From JBBROS01 sp963792675 (GTDB lineage Bacteria > Pseudomonadota > Alphaproteobacteria > Acetobacterales > Acetobacteraceae), in NCBI GenBank assembly GCA_963792675.1, contig CAWBWT010000002.1, forward strand, positions 682,001 through 746,000: DNA of 64,000 nucleotides, in the 5' to 3' direction. Shown one piece after another: positions 55,985 through 64,000 of this stretch. The position numbers and the translations under genes were made by a program. Under the pieces are notes generated by a model. That model saw only the letters and a program-made list of their open reading frames with translations, did not search any database and was not told where the DNA came from. Position 1 is the stretch's first letter, and the number at the start of each line of letters is the position of its first letter.

Positions 55985-58307
55985 TCAGTTCTCCAGCCGC
56001 AGGCCCCGCCGGATGCGGCGCTGCGGATCGGGGGAGCCGGCGGGACCAAGGCGCTGCAGCTCACCGGGTACGCTGGCGGCATTGATCAGTTGGTCACGCA
56101 GATCCTCGGTCAATGCCCGCGCGTCACGCTGGTCGTGGATGACGTGCGGGGTGATGAGGACGAGCAGTTCGGTGCGGGTGCGCTTATTGCTTTGCTGACC
56201 GGCAAGCAGGCCCAGCAATGGGACGTCCTTGAGCCAGGGAATGCCGGAGTTGCCGGCGGATACGTTGTCCCGGATCAGGCCGGCAAGCCCGATAGTTTGG
56301 CCATCCTGGACGACGACGCGGGAGCTGACCTTGCGTTCAAGGAAGGTAGGCGACGCGATCGGGCTGGTGCTGGTTGCGGCGGTGTCGACGTCGCTGACTT
56401 CCTGGGCGATGTCGAGCGTGACAAGGCCGCCGCTATTGACGCGGGGGGTGACGTCCATGATGACGCCTGTTTCGCGGTAATCGATCGAGTTGATGACCGG
56501 AGAGTTCGCAACCAGCTGGCCTTGCGAGGCGCTGGTGAGGAACGGCACGAGGTTGCCGACCTGCAGCCGGGCGGCTTCGTTGTCGAGCACGAGCACCTGT
56601 GGCGAGGACAGCACCTTGACCGTGGTGACGGCCTGCAAGGCGCCGAGGGCGGCATTGCCGTTATTGTCGCCGCTGAGCACGAAGCCCGGGAAGTTGCTGG
56701 CGAGCACGTTGGCGGCAGTGCCGGCCGGACTGAAGTTCAAGGCGCCGTTGATGCCGCCCGCTTTGAAGAAGAACTGGGTGCCGTAGCTGATGCTGTCGTT
56801 GAGCGTGACCTCGGCGATGGTGGCGTCGATGCGAACCTGCAACGGCAGGATGTCGATCTTGCGCAGCATTGCCTCGATGGTGTCGCGCTCCTGCGCGGTG
56901 GCGTAGATCATGAGCGCGTTGTTTTGCGCGTTGGGAATGATGCGGATGGAGTTGGCGTCCTCGGGACTGCCGCCGGCGCCGCCGGATGCACCGCCGGTGG
57001 GGTCGAGGCCGCCGAGCAGCGGATTGGCCGGGTTTTGCGAGGGGTCGGCCGGCTGATTGCCGGGGCCGTTGTTGCCGCCGAGCCCGCCGCCGTTGCCGAG
57101 GCCGCCGCCGCCCAACCCGCCGCCGCCCAAGCCTCCGCCGCCGAGGCCGCCGCCGCCCAATCCACCGCCGCCGAGGCCGCCGCCGCCGAGTTCCACCGCC
57201 TCCCAGTCCGCCACCGCCGCCCAGTCCACCACCGCCGAAGCGCTGGCCGTTGCGGCCGGGCGCGATCGAGCCGGTTCCCCGCTGCGACGGCTGCGCCGTG
57301 ACCCGGCCGGGCGTGAACGCCTGCTGCAGCACGTAGGCGATGTCGTTGCTGCGGCTGTTCTGCAGGTAGTAGACGTTCCAGCCGCGCAGCGTTTGCCGGC
57401 GCTGCCGCTCGATCAGGCCGTACACACGGCGAGCTTCCTCGATGTAGCGGGGCTGGCTGGAGACGATCAGCACGGAATTGATGCGTTCCATCGGCACGAC
57501 CCGGACCACGCCGGCGAGGGAGCCGCCCTGGCCGCTGCGGAAGCTTTCGGTCAGTGAGGCGGCGAAGTCCTTGGCGCCGCCGCTGGTGACGGGGAAAAGG
57601 CCGTAAGATTGGCCGGCGAGGGCGTCGATGTCGAAGGCGGCGACGAGGTTGATCAGGGCGTCGCGGGTGGCTGGGTCGCCGTTGATGACGAGCGCGTTGC
57701 GGCCGGGATCGGCGATGATCTTGCCGCCTGGCCCGGCGTAGGGCTGCAGGACTTTGGCGAGGTCCTCGGCCGAAGCGAAGCGGAGCGGGATCACGGCGCC
57801 GCCGGCCAGGTCGGGGCCGCCGGCGAGGCCTGCGGAGGCGGCCGCGGCGGCGGCGGGGATGATCCGGTAGAGGCCGGCGGTTTGGGTGATGGCGGCGCCG
57901 TTTTGCGCCAGCACCGCGCTCAGGGCCGGAAGCACCTGGGAGCGGCCGATCGGAGAAATGGTGCGCAGGGTGGCGGTGCCGCGGACGGCAGGGTCGATGG
58001 TGTAGTTGACGCGCAGGACGGTGCCGAGGACCTGGGCGACGACTTCGCGGATGTCGGTGTCGACGAAGTTGAACGAGATGTCGCCGGGTTCCGGCGTGGC
58101 CGATTGCGGCAGGGCGACGGAGCGACCGGTGCCGATGGCGATCTGGACCGCGGGGTGGGCGTCGGTGGCTCCGACCGGGCCGTTGATGCGCGGCGCGGCG
58201 CGGGTGTCGTTGCCGCCGAGCGGCGGCAGCGCTTCAAGCACGGGCGGCTCGCGCCGTGCGCAGCCGGCCAGGACGGCGAGGAGCAGCAAACACTGAGCGG
58301 GCTTCAT
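55985..58307 (-). pseudogene. gspD: type II secretion secretin GspD, one frameshift in Gly-rich linker
   Basis: GspD forms the outer-membrane channel. A lipoprotein signal (LLAVLAGCARRE) is followed by N domains: FNFVDTDIREVVAQVLGTVLRVNYTI, then YYLQNSRSNDIAYVLQQAF. A Gly/Leu linker follows, then the secretin core with VTTVKVLSSPQVLVLDNEA and the C-terminal LVLITPHVIHD. The frame changes at 57192-57193 in the linker; removing one T (plus strand) restores a Gly-Gly-Leu repeat. About 773 residues result. It is likely a sequence error in low-complexity DNA. Confidence 0.93.
57085..57235. repeat. Gly/Leu-rich codon repeat in gspD
   Basis: About ten short units of CCGCCGCCNAAGCC type (minus-strand Gly-Gly-Gly-Leu-Gly-Gly) make up the linker between the secretin N domains and the core. 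The near-identical units make indels and misassembly likely. Confidence 0.8.
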
Positions 58308-58894
58308 CGGGCGGATGGACCTGGCGGGGCGTTCGGTGGGGCGCCGAGCATCGGCAGACCGGGGATGCCGGTCAGGCCTTGCAGGCCGGGCAGGCCCGGA
58401 GCCGGAGCGGGCGGTGCGGACGCGGCGGGTTGCGGATCGAAGCTGGGGCGCAGCGTGCGAGGCCCGTCCGGACCGGACAAGACGACTTGGCCGGTATCGA
58501 TCGACTGGACGCGGAAGCCGTTCATGGTGCCGCCTTCCGGGACGACCACGGGCCGGCCGCCGGGGTTGGCGAAGATCACGCTGCGACTTTTGCCGTCGAT
58601 CAGGATTCCGGTGACGCGGGGCAGCGGCGGGGGCGCTGCGGCGGCGGCGGCGGGCGCGTTGGCGGGGGGCCGCCGATTGGGCGCGAAGAGCGGTCGGGCC
58701 AGGATCGTTTCCACCCATTCTTGCGTGTGATTGGCGGCGGCGGGCGGCACCGGCGCCGCCGGTGGGGTCGCGGCGCGGGTGGGCGGTTCGGTCATAGCAT
58801 CCTCATCACCTGCGCGCGGCTGCAATTCAAGCGCAACGACGGCCGACAACATCACGAGCAGCGATAGCAGCAGCCAGGGGGCAGCTCGCGTCAT
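58304..58894 (-). CDS. GspC/PilP-like type II secretion component
   Basis: The 196-residue protein starts at the ATG at 58894 with one N-terminal transmembrane helix (PWLLLSLLVMLSAVVALEL). ILARPLFAPNRRPP near 58 is a typical GspC segment, followed by a homology region VTGILIDGKSRSVIFANPGG and a Pro/Gly-rich tail. GspC connects the inner-membrane platform to the secretin. It overlaps gspM and ends just before gspD. No PDZ domain is present. Confidence 0.78.
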   Translation of the reverse strand: MTRAAPWLLLSLLVMLSAVVALELQPRAGDEDAMTEPPTRAATPPAAPVPPAAANHTQEWVETILARPLFAPNRRPPANAPAAAAAAPPPLPRVTGILIDGKSRSVIFANPGGRPVVVPEGGTMNGFRVQSIDTGQVVLSGPDGPRTLRPSFDPQPAASAPPAPAPGLPGLQGLTGIPGLPMLGAPPNAPPGPSAR

Positions 58895-59478
58895 GGCGGC
58901 GGTGCTTCGGAGCGGAAGCCGATTACGGACAGCGAGGCGTTGAGCGGAGCGCTGCCTTCGCGGATGAAGCCGTAGGCGCCGTGGACCTGGAGGTCGTCGA
59001 CCAGCATCTGCGGCCGGGCGGTGTCGATGGCCTGCAGCAGACGCACGAGGTTGGGCCAGGGCGCATTGACGGTGATCCGAACGCCGATTGCACGGTAGGC
59101 GCCGAGCGGCTGCGGCGGCAGCGCTTCGGTGCTGGACAAGGCGGTGCCGGCCTTGACGGCCATCTCCTGAAGGCGCTGCTGCAGGTCGGCGCCGGCGACG
59201 GCGTCCGAGCCGCCACTCAGGACCGCGATCGGGGCGGGGCCGGACCCGACCGAGGCGGCAGCCTCGCGTTCGAGCCGGGGGAGGTCGGCGGCGATCTGGG
59301 CCATGCGGTGCGCGAGGGTCGCGCGACGGACGATCGCTTCGGTTCGCTCGGCGTGCCATTCGAGCAGAGGGGCGGCGATGACGGCCCAAGCGGCGGCGAG
59401 CAGCAGCAGAACCAGCAGGACGGCGATTGCCTGTCCGGTGCGGCCGGTGGGCAGGCGCGCAGTCAGGGCGCCGCTCAT
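58891..59478 (-). CDS. gspM: type II secretion protein GspM (subtype b)
   Basis: The 195-residue protein has one transmembrane helix (IAVLLVLLLLAAAWAVIAAP, residues 18-37), a short coiled stretch, and a ferredoxin-like C-terminal domain with NAPWPNLVRLLQAIDTARP, matching the T2SSM_b type. It pairs with GspL in the inner-membrane platform. It overlaps neighbours on both sides by four bases. Confidence 0.85.
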   Translation of the reverse strand: MSGALTARLPTGRTGQAIAVLLVLLLLAAAWAVIAAPLLEWHAERTEAIVRRATLAHRMAQIAADLPRLEREAAASVGSGPAPIAVLSGGSDAVAGADLQQRLQEMAVKAGTALSSTEALPPQPLGAYRAIGVRITVNAPWPNLVRLLQAIDTARPQMLVDDLQVHGAYGFIREGSAPLNASLSVIGFRSEAPPP

Positions 59479-60572
59479 GGAGCGCCCCTGGGTGTGCCCG
59501 TGGGCATGCCCCGGCGGGTGGCGGCCTGGGCGGCGGAGACGGCCTCGGCCTGCGAGGCGGCCTCGGCACGGATGGAGAAGATGTCGGTGCGGGTGGTCTC
59601 GTTGCGGGTCACCGGGGCGGTGAAGGTGGGGTTGCGGATGGCCGGGTCGGCAGCCAGGGCGGCGATGAGGCGGGCGGCGGTGGCGGACTGGCCGGTGATG
59701 GTGATGACCCGCTGGCGCAAGGTGAGGTCGGTGAGGACGGTGTCGTCGGGCAGGATGTCGGTGAGCGCGGTGAGGATGGCGAGCGGGTCGCCGAGCTTGG
59801 CGCGCTGGGTCGCCAGCACGTCGACGCCGGCCGCGGCGGTGCTCATGCTCCGGCGCAGCGCCTCCGCGCGGTCGACCGGCGCGCGCAGGGCGTCGATCTG
59901 CTGCTCGATGCGGCGTGCATCGCGGGATTGCTTGACGAAGGGGATGGCGATGGCGGCGAGGGCCAGCAGCACGCAGGCGGCGGCCAGGAGCGCTGCGGCG
60001 CGACGGCGCCAGGCACCGGTGCGAGCAGGGTCGAGCGGAATGCGGCGGCCGCCCGCATCGGCGAGTGCGGAGGGATGCAGCCCGGCGAGGCGCAGCATGG
60101 CGAGGGCGGCGTCGACCTGGGTGCGGAGGACCAGCAGGAGGCGGAAATGGAGCTGGGAGCGGGCGCGGTCGCGGCGGTCGACCGCCCAAGTCCAGTAGAG
60201 CTCGTTCGCGGCGAACGGGGTCAGCCGGTCCATCTCGAAGCGCAGCACGCTTTCGGGGTCGCGCTCGGCGGCCAGCGGGAGGGTGACGGCGTGCTCGAGC
60301 ACCATCCCGGGGGGCAGCAACAACTCGGCCGGCGGCCGGCGGGAGCCGAGGGCGTTGCGCAGGGAGGCCATGCCGGTTTCGGTCAGCGGGAAGGCGCCGA
60401 GCGGGGCGGCCTTGGTGCGGCGGCGGACGGCGACGTCCACCGACCCGGCGCCGGCATCGGGCCCGGAACGCCGCAGGCTGGCCAAGACAGCATCTTCATG
60501 CCCGGCCCGAGCCTGGGCGGGGCTCAACGAGAGAAGCTGCTGGCCCCACCATGCAAGAAAGTCTCCGACCAT
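59475..60572 (-). CDS. gspL: type II secretion protein GspL / PilN-like
   Basis: The 365-residue protein has an N-terminal actin-like cytoplasmic half (RFEMDRLTPFAANELYW near residue 155). A transmembrane helix follows (ALLAAACVLLALAAIAIPF), then a PilN-like periplasmic coiled domain (LTDILPDDTVLTDLTLRQ). It anchors the ATPase GspE. The ATG at 60572 gives the typical opening MVGDFLAWWGQQLL. A GTG at 60632, just past the gspJ stop, is a good alternative. Confidence 0.85.
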   Translation of the reverse strand: MVGDFLAWWGQQLLSLSPAQARAGHEDAVLASLRRSGPDAGAGSVDVAVRRRTKAAPLGAFPLTETGMASLRNALGSRRPPAELLLPPGMVLEHAVTLPLAAERDPESVLRFEMDRLTPFAANELYWTWAVDRRDRARSQLHFRLLLVLRTQVDAALAMLRLAGLHPSALADAGGRRIPLDPARTGAWRRRAAALLAAACVLLALAAIAIPFVKQSRDARRIEQQIDALRAPVDRAEALRRSMSTAAAGVDVLATQRAKLGDPLAILTALTDILPDDTVLTDLTLRQRVITITGQSATAARLIAALAADPAIRNPTFTAPVTRNETTRTDIFSIRAEAASQAEAVSAAQAATRRGMPTGTPRGAP

Positions 60573-60636
60573 GGACGCGTCTAGTAGGGCATTGGCGAGC
60601 TGTTGGGCAGGCTCACCGGGCCGTGAAGTCACGTGT

Positions 60637-61224
60637 TCATAAAATCTTTCCTCGCAGTGGCGCAACGACAATGTCGGGCCAGTGCCGGGGATCGCCGGGC
60701 GCGAACAGCAGGCGGACGCGGACCAGGGCCGGTAAGGTGGGTGCCTCCCAGGTCGTCTGCCAGCCGTCCAGCCAGTAGGCGAGCTCCAGGCGATCCACCC
60801 CGCGCAGCAGCTCGGCTTCGCGGGGGGGCGGGGGCGGGCCGATGCGGCGGGCGTGGAGGTGGGGGGTCCAGCGCAGGACGAGGCGGCGGGCCGGGTCGAT
60901 GCCGAGGGCGAGATCGGCCGGCTGGCCGGCGAAGCCGGTGATGGCTTCGGGCAGGATCGAGGTGAAAGCGAGCCTGGCCGGCGCGCCGTGGAAGACGGGC
61001 GGATCGCGGGTGATGCCGGGGTCGGCTTCGGTCAGCAGGCGACGCAAGGTGCGGTCGACCGCGTCGAGTTCGCTGCTGCCTTCCACGAGGCGGGATTGAG
61101 CGTCGCCGGCGCGTAGCCCGTAGCGGGTGCCGCCGGCGAGGGCGGCGAGGATAAATCCCAGCACGACGATGCCGACGAGCAGTTCGAGCAGGGTGAAGCC
61201 GGATTCGGCGCGGCGCCTTGTCAT
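60637..61224 (-). CDS. gspJ: type II secretion minor pseudopilin GspJ
   Basis: The 195-residue protein has a prepilin signal (ESGFTLLELLVGIVVLGF) with Gly at the cleavage site, Phe+1 and Glu+5. The C-terminal domain includes LTEADPGITRDPPVFHG and a final segment typical of GspJ. It belongs to the pseudopilus tip. It overlaps gspI by four bases. Confidence 0.9.
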   Translation of the reverse strand: MTRRRAESGFTLLELLVGIVVLGFILAALAGGTRYGLRAGDAQSRLVEGSSELDAVDRTLRRLLTEADPGITRDPPVFHGAPARLAFTSILPEAITGFAGQPADLALGIDPARRLVLRWTPHLHARRIGPPPPPREAELLRGVDRLELAYWLDGWQTTWEAPTLPALVRVRLLFAPGDPRHWPDIVVAPLRGKIL

Positions 61225-61694
61225 GGCGACTCGGGCGGGGCGAGGCCGAGGCGGCGGGTGGACAGCGCGACCTGGCGGGCGGCGCCGTCGGTGCGCCAGG
61301 TGATTGCGACGGTGATGTCGTAAAGGACGGTGCGGTCGAGGGCGCCACCGGGTGGCCGGTTGGCAGCCGGAGGCGTGCCGGGGCGCGGTGCGGTTGGCGG
61401 CCGGGGAACGGCGATGGAGGGGCCCGGACGGATGGCGACACGCCAGGTATAGCCGCCGCCGTCGTCGCCGGTCTGCTCGCCCGGCTGCAGGGACGCCGTG
61501 AGCGCGGCGAGGCGGGATTGAGCGCGGGCGATGGCTTCCTGGTAGTGGGCGGCGATGCGGGCGTTCTGCAGGCCGCCGCTGGAGCCTTGCAGCAGGGCCG
61601 CCAGAGCGAGGGCGGCGATGATGAAGGCGACGAGGACTTCGAGCAGGGTGAAGCCGCGTGGACGGGCCGTGCCTGCGCCTGCCGTGCGGATCAA
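61221..61694 (-). CDS. gspI: type II secretion minor pseudopilin GspI
   Basis: The 157-residue protein has the prepilin signal RPRGFTLLEVLVAFIIAALA and a short globular domain. A Pro-rich insertion (about residues 97-117) lies before the last strands. GspI forms the tip with GspJ and GspK. It is 13 bases after gspH and overlaps gspJ. Confidence 0.9.
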   Translation of the reverse strand: MIRTAGAGTARPRGFTLLEVLVAFIIAALALAALLQGSSGGLQNARIAAHYQEAIARAQSRLAALTASLQPGEQTGDDGGGYTWRVAIRPGPSIAVPRPPTAPRPGTPPAANRPPGGALDRTVLYDITVAITWRTDGAARQVALSTRRLGLAPPESP

Positions 61695-61707
61695 GAAGCG
61701 GTTGGGG

Positions 61708-62148
61708 TCAAGACGAGGGCGCGAGGCTGACGCGCCCGGTCAGCCAATCGACGCCGACCTGGGCAGCGCGGCCCTGGCCGGCGAGTTCGACGCGTCCGCC
61801 GGTGGAGCTTCCGTCGGGCAGGAAGCGGATGGCGGCACCCTGGTCTTCGGCGGTGATGACGGAAAAGCCGATGCCTGCAGGGAGACCGCGGATCGGGTCG
61901 GCGCCGACGCGCAGGGTGGCGTGGGCGGGGTCGAATTGCACCACAATGGGTCGATTGGTGGCGATGGCGCGGGTGCGGGCGAGGCGGAGGGCGCCGGATA
62001 CGGTCGTGGTGGCGGAGCGCATGTCGAGGGCGGCGCTGTGGGCCGGACCGCGGGCGAGGACGAGGCCGCCGATCAGGCCGACGATGGTCAGCACGACGAG
62101 CATTTCGATGAGGGTGAAGCCGGCTTGGTGAGGTGGGCGGGGGCGCAT
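61708..62148 (-). CDS. gspH: type II secretion pseudopilin GspH
   Basis: The protein has 146 residues from the ATG at 62148 (MRPRPPHQAGFTLIEMLVVL). The segment ARTRAIATNRPIVVQFDP after the helix is typical of GspH rather than the major pseudopilin GspG. An upstream in-frame start at 62253 would run through the palindromic repeat and is rejected. It lies between gspF and gspI. Confidence 0.85.
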   Translation of the reverse strand: MRPRPPHQAGFTLIEMLVVLTIVGLIGGLVLARGPAHSAALDMRSATTTVSGALRLARTRAIATNRPIVVQFDPAHATLRVGADPIRGLPAGIGFSVITAEDQGAAIRFLPDGSSTGGRVELAGQGRAAQVGVDWLTGRVSLAPSS

Positions 62149-62165
62149 GCGCTCGCCGGCGGGGG

Positions 62166-62188
62166 ATCCCCGGATCAAGTCCGGGGAT
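62166..62188. repeat. intergenic palindromic repeat inside the T2SS operon
   Basis: ATCCCCGGA (62166-62174) and TCCGGGGAT (62180-62188) form a 9-bp inverted repeat around TCAAG, followed by GACG. It matches the palindromes at 41018 and 45731 in loop and flank. It lies between gspF and gspH. Confidence 0.85.
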
Positions 62189-62239
62189 GACGTGGTTGGG
62201 GCGGGGGATGGCGTGCCGTGGGCCACGGTGTGCGGGGGG

Positions 62240-63457
62240 TTATCCGGCGGCAAGGTCGTTCAGGCCGAGCATGGCGAGCAGCAGCGAGGAGACGATGCCG
62301 GCGATGGCGATGCCCATGACGACGGTGATCGTGGGCACGAGGAGGGCGACGAGGCGTTGGACGCCGAGCCGGGTCTTTTCCTCGTGGATCTCGGCGGCGC
62401 GGAGGGCCATGGGGCCGAGCTGGGCGGTTTCCTCGCCGAGGCGGAGCAGGTCGGTGGTGCGGAGCGGGAAGATGCCGCTTTCGCGCAGGGGGCGGGCAAG
62501 GCCGGCACCGCCCTTGGCGCTAATGGTGGCCTGGTCGATGGCAGCGACGCCGGCAAGGTTGCCGACGGCGTCGCGGACGATGTTGAGGGCGCCGATCAAG
62601 GGAACACCGTTGATCAGCAGGGTGCCGAGGGTGCGGGTGAAACGGGCGGCGACGACTTCGCGGGCGAGGCCGCCGATCACGGGGATGCGGAGCAAAGCGC
62701 GGTCGGCTTGCAGGCGGAAGGCGGGGCGGCGGAGGGCTTGGCGCAGCAGCAGGCCGCCAATGCCGAACAGGATCAGGGCGTAGAGGCCGTAGCCGGAGAC
62801 GGCGTCGCCGGCGGCGATCAGGAGCTGGGTGGGGCGGGGCAGGACGGCGCCGTTCTGCTCGAACAGGGGCACGAACTGGGGCAGCACCTCGGTCAGCAGC
62901 AGGGTGATGGAGCCGACTGCGACGATCGTGAGCAAGGTGGGATAGATCATGGCGGACTTGACGGTGGAGGCCAAAGCCCGCTCGCGCTCCATCAGTGAGG
63001 CGAGGCGCTCCAGGGTGGCGGCGAGGGTGCCGCCGGCCTCGCCGGCACGGACCAGGCCGACGTAGAGGCGGGGGAAGGTGTCGGGCTGCTCGGCGAGCGC
63101 GGTGGCGAGTGATCCGCCGTCGCGAACGACGCGGCGGAGCAATTCGACGCAGGCGAGGACGCGGGGGTTGGGAGCGGTCTCGGCGAGGAAGCGGAGGCTG
63201 CGGTCGAGGTCCTGGCCGGCGCCGAGCATGACGGCGAGCTCACGGGTCAGGTCGGTGACGGCTTGGCGGCCGATGCCGCGGCGGCTGAGGCGCAGGTCGA
63301 ACAGGCGGGACAGGCCGCCGCCGGCGGGGGCGGCGCTGATGGGGATGTTGCCGGCGCGCTGCAGACGGGCGACGACTTCGGCGTCGGTGGCGGCTTCCAT
63401 CAGGCCGCGCTGGGTTTGGCCCGCCGGGTCGATGGCGACGTAGCGGAAGGAGGGCAT
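62240..63457 (-). CDS. gspF: type II secretion inner-membrane platform protein GspF
   Basis: The 405-residue protein has two GspF domains: RELAVMLGAGQDLDRSLRFL near residue 73 and TRTLGTLLINGVPLIGALNI near 275. Three transmembrane segments are visible, the last one being VGVQ-type RLVALLVPTITVVMGIAIAG. It couples the ATPase to pseudopilus assembly. It starts six bases after gspE ends. Confidence 0.95.
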   Translation of the reverse strand: MPSFRYVAIDPAGQTQRGLMEAATDAEVVARLQRAGNIPISAAPAGGGLSRLFDLRLSRRGIGRQAVTDLTRELAVMLGAGQDLDRSLRFLAETAPNPRVLACVELLRRVVRDGGSLATALAEQPDTFPRLYVGLVRAGEAGGTLAATLERLASLMERERALASTVKSAMIYPTLLTIVAVGSITLLLTEVLPQFVPLFEQNGAVLPRPTQLLIAAGDAVSGYGLYALILFGIGGLLLRQALRRPAFRLQADRALLRIPVIGGLAREVVAARFTRTLGTLLINGVPLIGALNIVRDAVGNLAGVAAIDQATISAKGGAGLARPLRESGIFPLRTTDLLRLGEETAQLGPMALRAAEIHEEKTRLGVQRLVALLVPTITVVMGIAIAGIVSSLLLAMLGLNDLAAG

Positions 63458-63463
63458 CGGGGT

Positions 63464-64000
63464 TCAGGCCTCGGCCCGGATGCTGCGGACGACTTCCTCG
63501 ACGGTGGTCTGGCCGTCGAGGGCGGCGTGGAGGCCGGCGTCGAACATCGTCACCATGCCGGCTTCGACCGCGGCACGCTCGATCTCGGTGTGCTCGGCGC
63601 GGCTGAAGATCAGGCGCTCGATGGCTGGGGTCGGCTGCAGGAACTCGGCGATGGCGATGCGGCCGCGGTAGCCGGTGCCGCGGCAGTGGGGGCAGCCGAC
63701 GGCGTGCCAGATGCGGACCGGGCGGGCGGCGGCGTGGCGGTGCAGGTCGAAGCGCTCGATCAGCTCGGGGGCGGCGTCGGCTTCGGTGCGGCAGTGCAGG
63801 CAGAGGCGGCGCACCAGGCGCTGGGCGAGGATGCCGCGAAGCACGGCGGTGAGCAGGTAGTCCTCGAGGCCCATGTCGCGCAGGCGGGAGATGGTGGCGG
63901 CGGCGGAGTTGGTGTGGACGGTGCTGAGGACGAGGTGGCCGGTGAGTGCGGCTTGCACGGCGATCTGAGCGGTTTCGAGGTCGCGGATCTCACCGACCAT
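63464..64000 (-). CDS. gspE: type II secretion ATPase GspE, C-terminal part (runs off the window)
   Basis: Only the last 178 codons are present; the gene continues beyond 64000. GEIRDLETAQIAVQAALTGH is the Walker B/Asp-box and His-box region. STVHTNSAAATISRL follows, then the zinc tetracysteine CLHC ... CPHC in the last third. It powers pseudopilus assembly. It is the first gene seen of the leftward operon. Confidence 0.95.
   Translation of the reverse strand: MVGEIRDLETAQIAVQAALTGHLVLSTVHTNSAAATISRLRDMGLEDYLLTAVLRGILAQRLVRRLCLHCRTEADAAPELIERFDLHRHAAARPVRIWHAVGCPHCRGTGYRGRIAIAEFLQPTPAIERLIFSRAEHTEIERAAVEAGMVTMFDAGLHAALDGQTTVEEVVRSIRAEA

Noticed and set aside
57085..57235. CRISPR-like or minisatellite array
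   Set aside because: The repeat units are codon-level Gly/Leu repeats inside the secretin gene with no spacers.

Overview
The window is GC-rich, densely coded DNA of alphaproteobacterial character. The ribosomal protein S4, the NAD-type isocitrate dehydrogenase, the DUF4214-type exported protein and the UgpC/MalK-type ABC system would fit an Acetobacteraceae/Rhodospirillales-like bacterium. That assignment is inferred from protein style only, because no rRNA is present.

Layout. 1-10242 is an accessory segment. It holds a coiled-coil ORF, an XRE regulator, small orphan genes and a 6-kb phage tail tape-measure gene broken by many frameshifts. It also holds a compact cluster of two degenerate response-regulator receivers flanked by small paralogous proteins. 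The segment abuts the 3' end of a tRNA-Thr gene, a classic integration site. 10243-21071 is mixed chromosome: a Do-like protease, a fumarylacetoacetase-fold hydratase overlapping rlmB, tRNA-Tyr, a secreted DUF4214 protein, a glycosyltransferase, aspartate dehydrogenase, a solitary C5-cytosine methyltransferase and a canonical single-domain receiver. 21289-34500 is a carbohydrate-type ABC importer. Its ATPase and binding protein are separated from its two permeases by about 8.4 kb carrying LigD, a VapBC-like pair, a ModA-like protein and an RND efflux pump with its adaptor.

34454-41086 carries a phage-like small protein, an RTX-like secreted protein with a strong terminator, a DUF2066 protein, a lipoprotein of the HSL-esterase fold without its serine, an MFS carrier and a flavin-type oxidase-fold protein. 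41087-52176 is housekeeping: an Nramp-like carrier, cysS, trmJ, rpsD, prfC, YefM/YoeB, glutamate dehydrogenase, isocitrate dehydrogenase, a MOSC protein and serA. 52208-55078 contains an isochorismatase-like amidohydrolase overlapping a purine/azapurine-type permease. 55172-64000 is a type II secretion operon on the minus strand (E-F-H-I-J-L-M-C-D-K order), with gspE running off the window and no gspG seen.

A cross-cutting feature is that about 14 single-base indels break otherwise well conserved genes (prfC, trmJ, gspD, ligD, the RND pump, dcm and others). In each case the other frame continues the same protein, which looks more like sequence error than gene death. The tape-measure gene has a much higher density of breaks and may be truly decayed. 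The best candidate for something undescribed is the degenerate-receiver cluster at 8210-10047.
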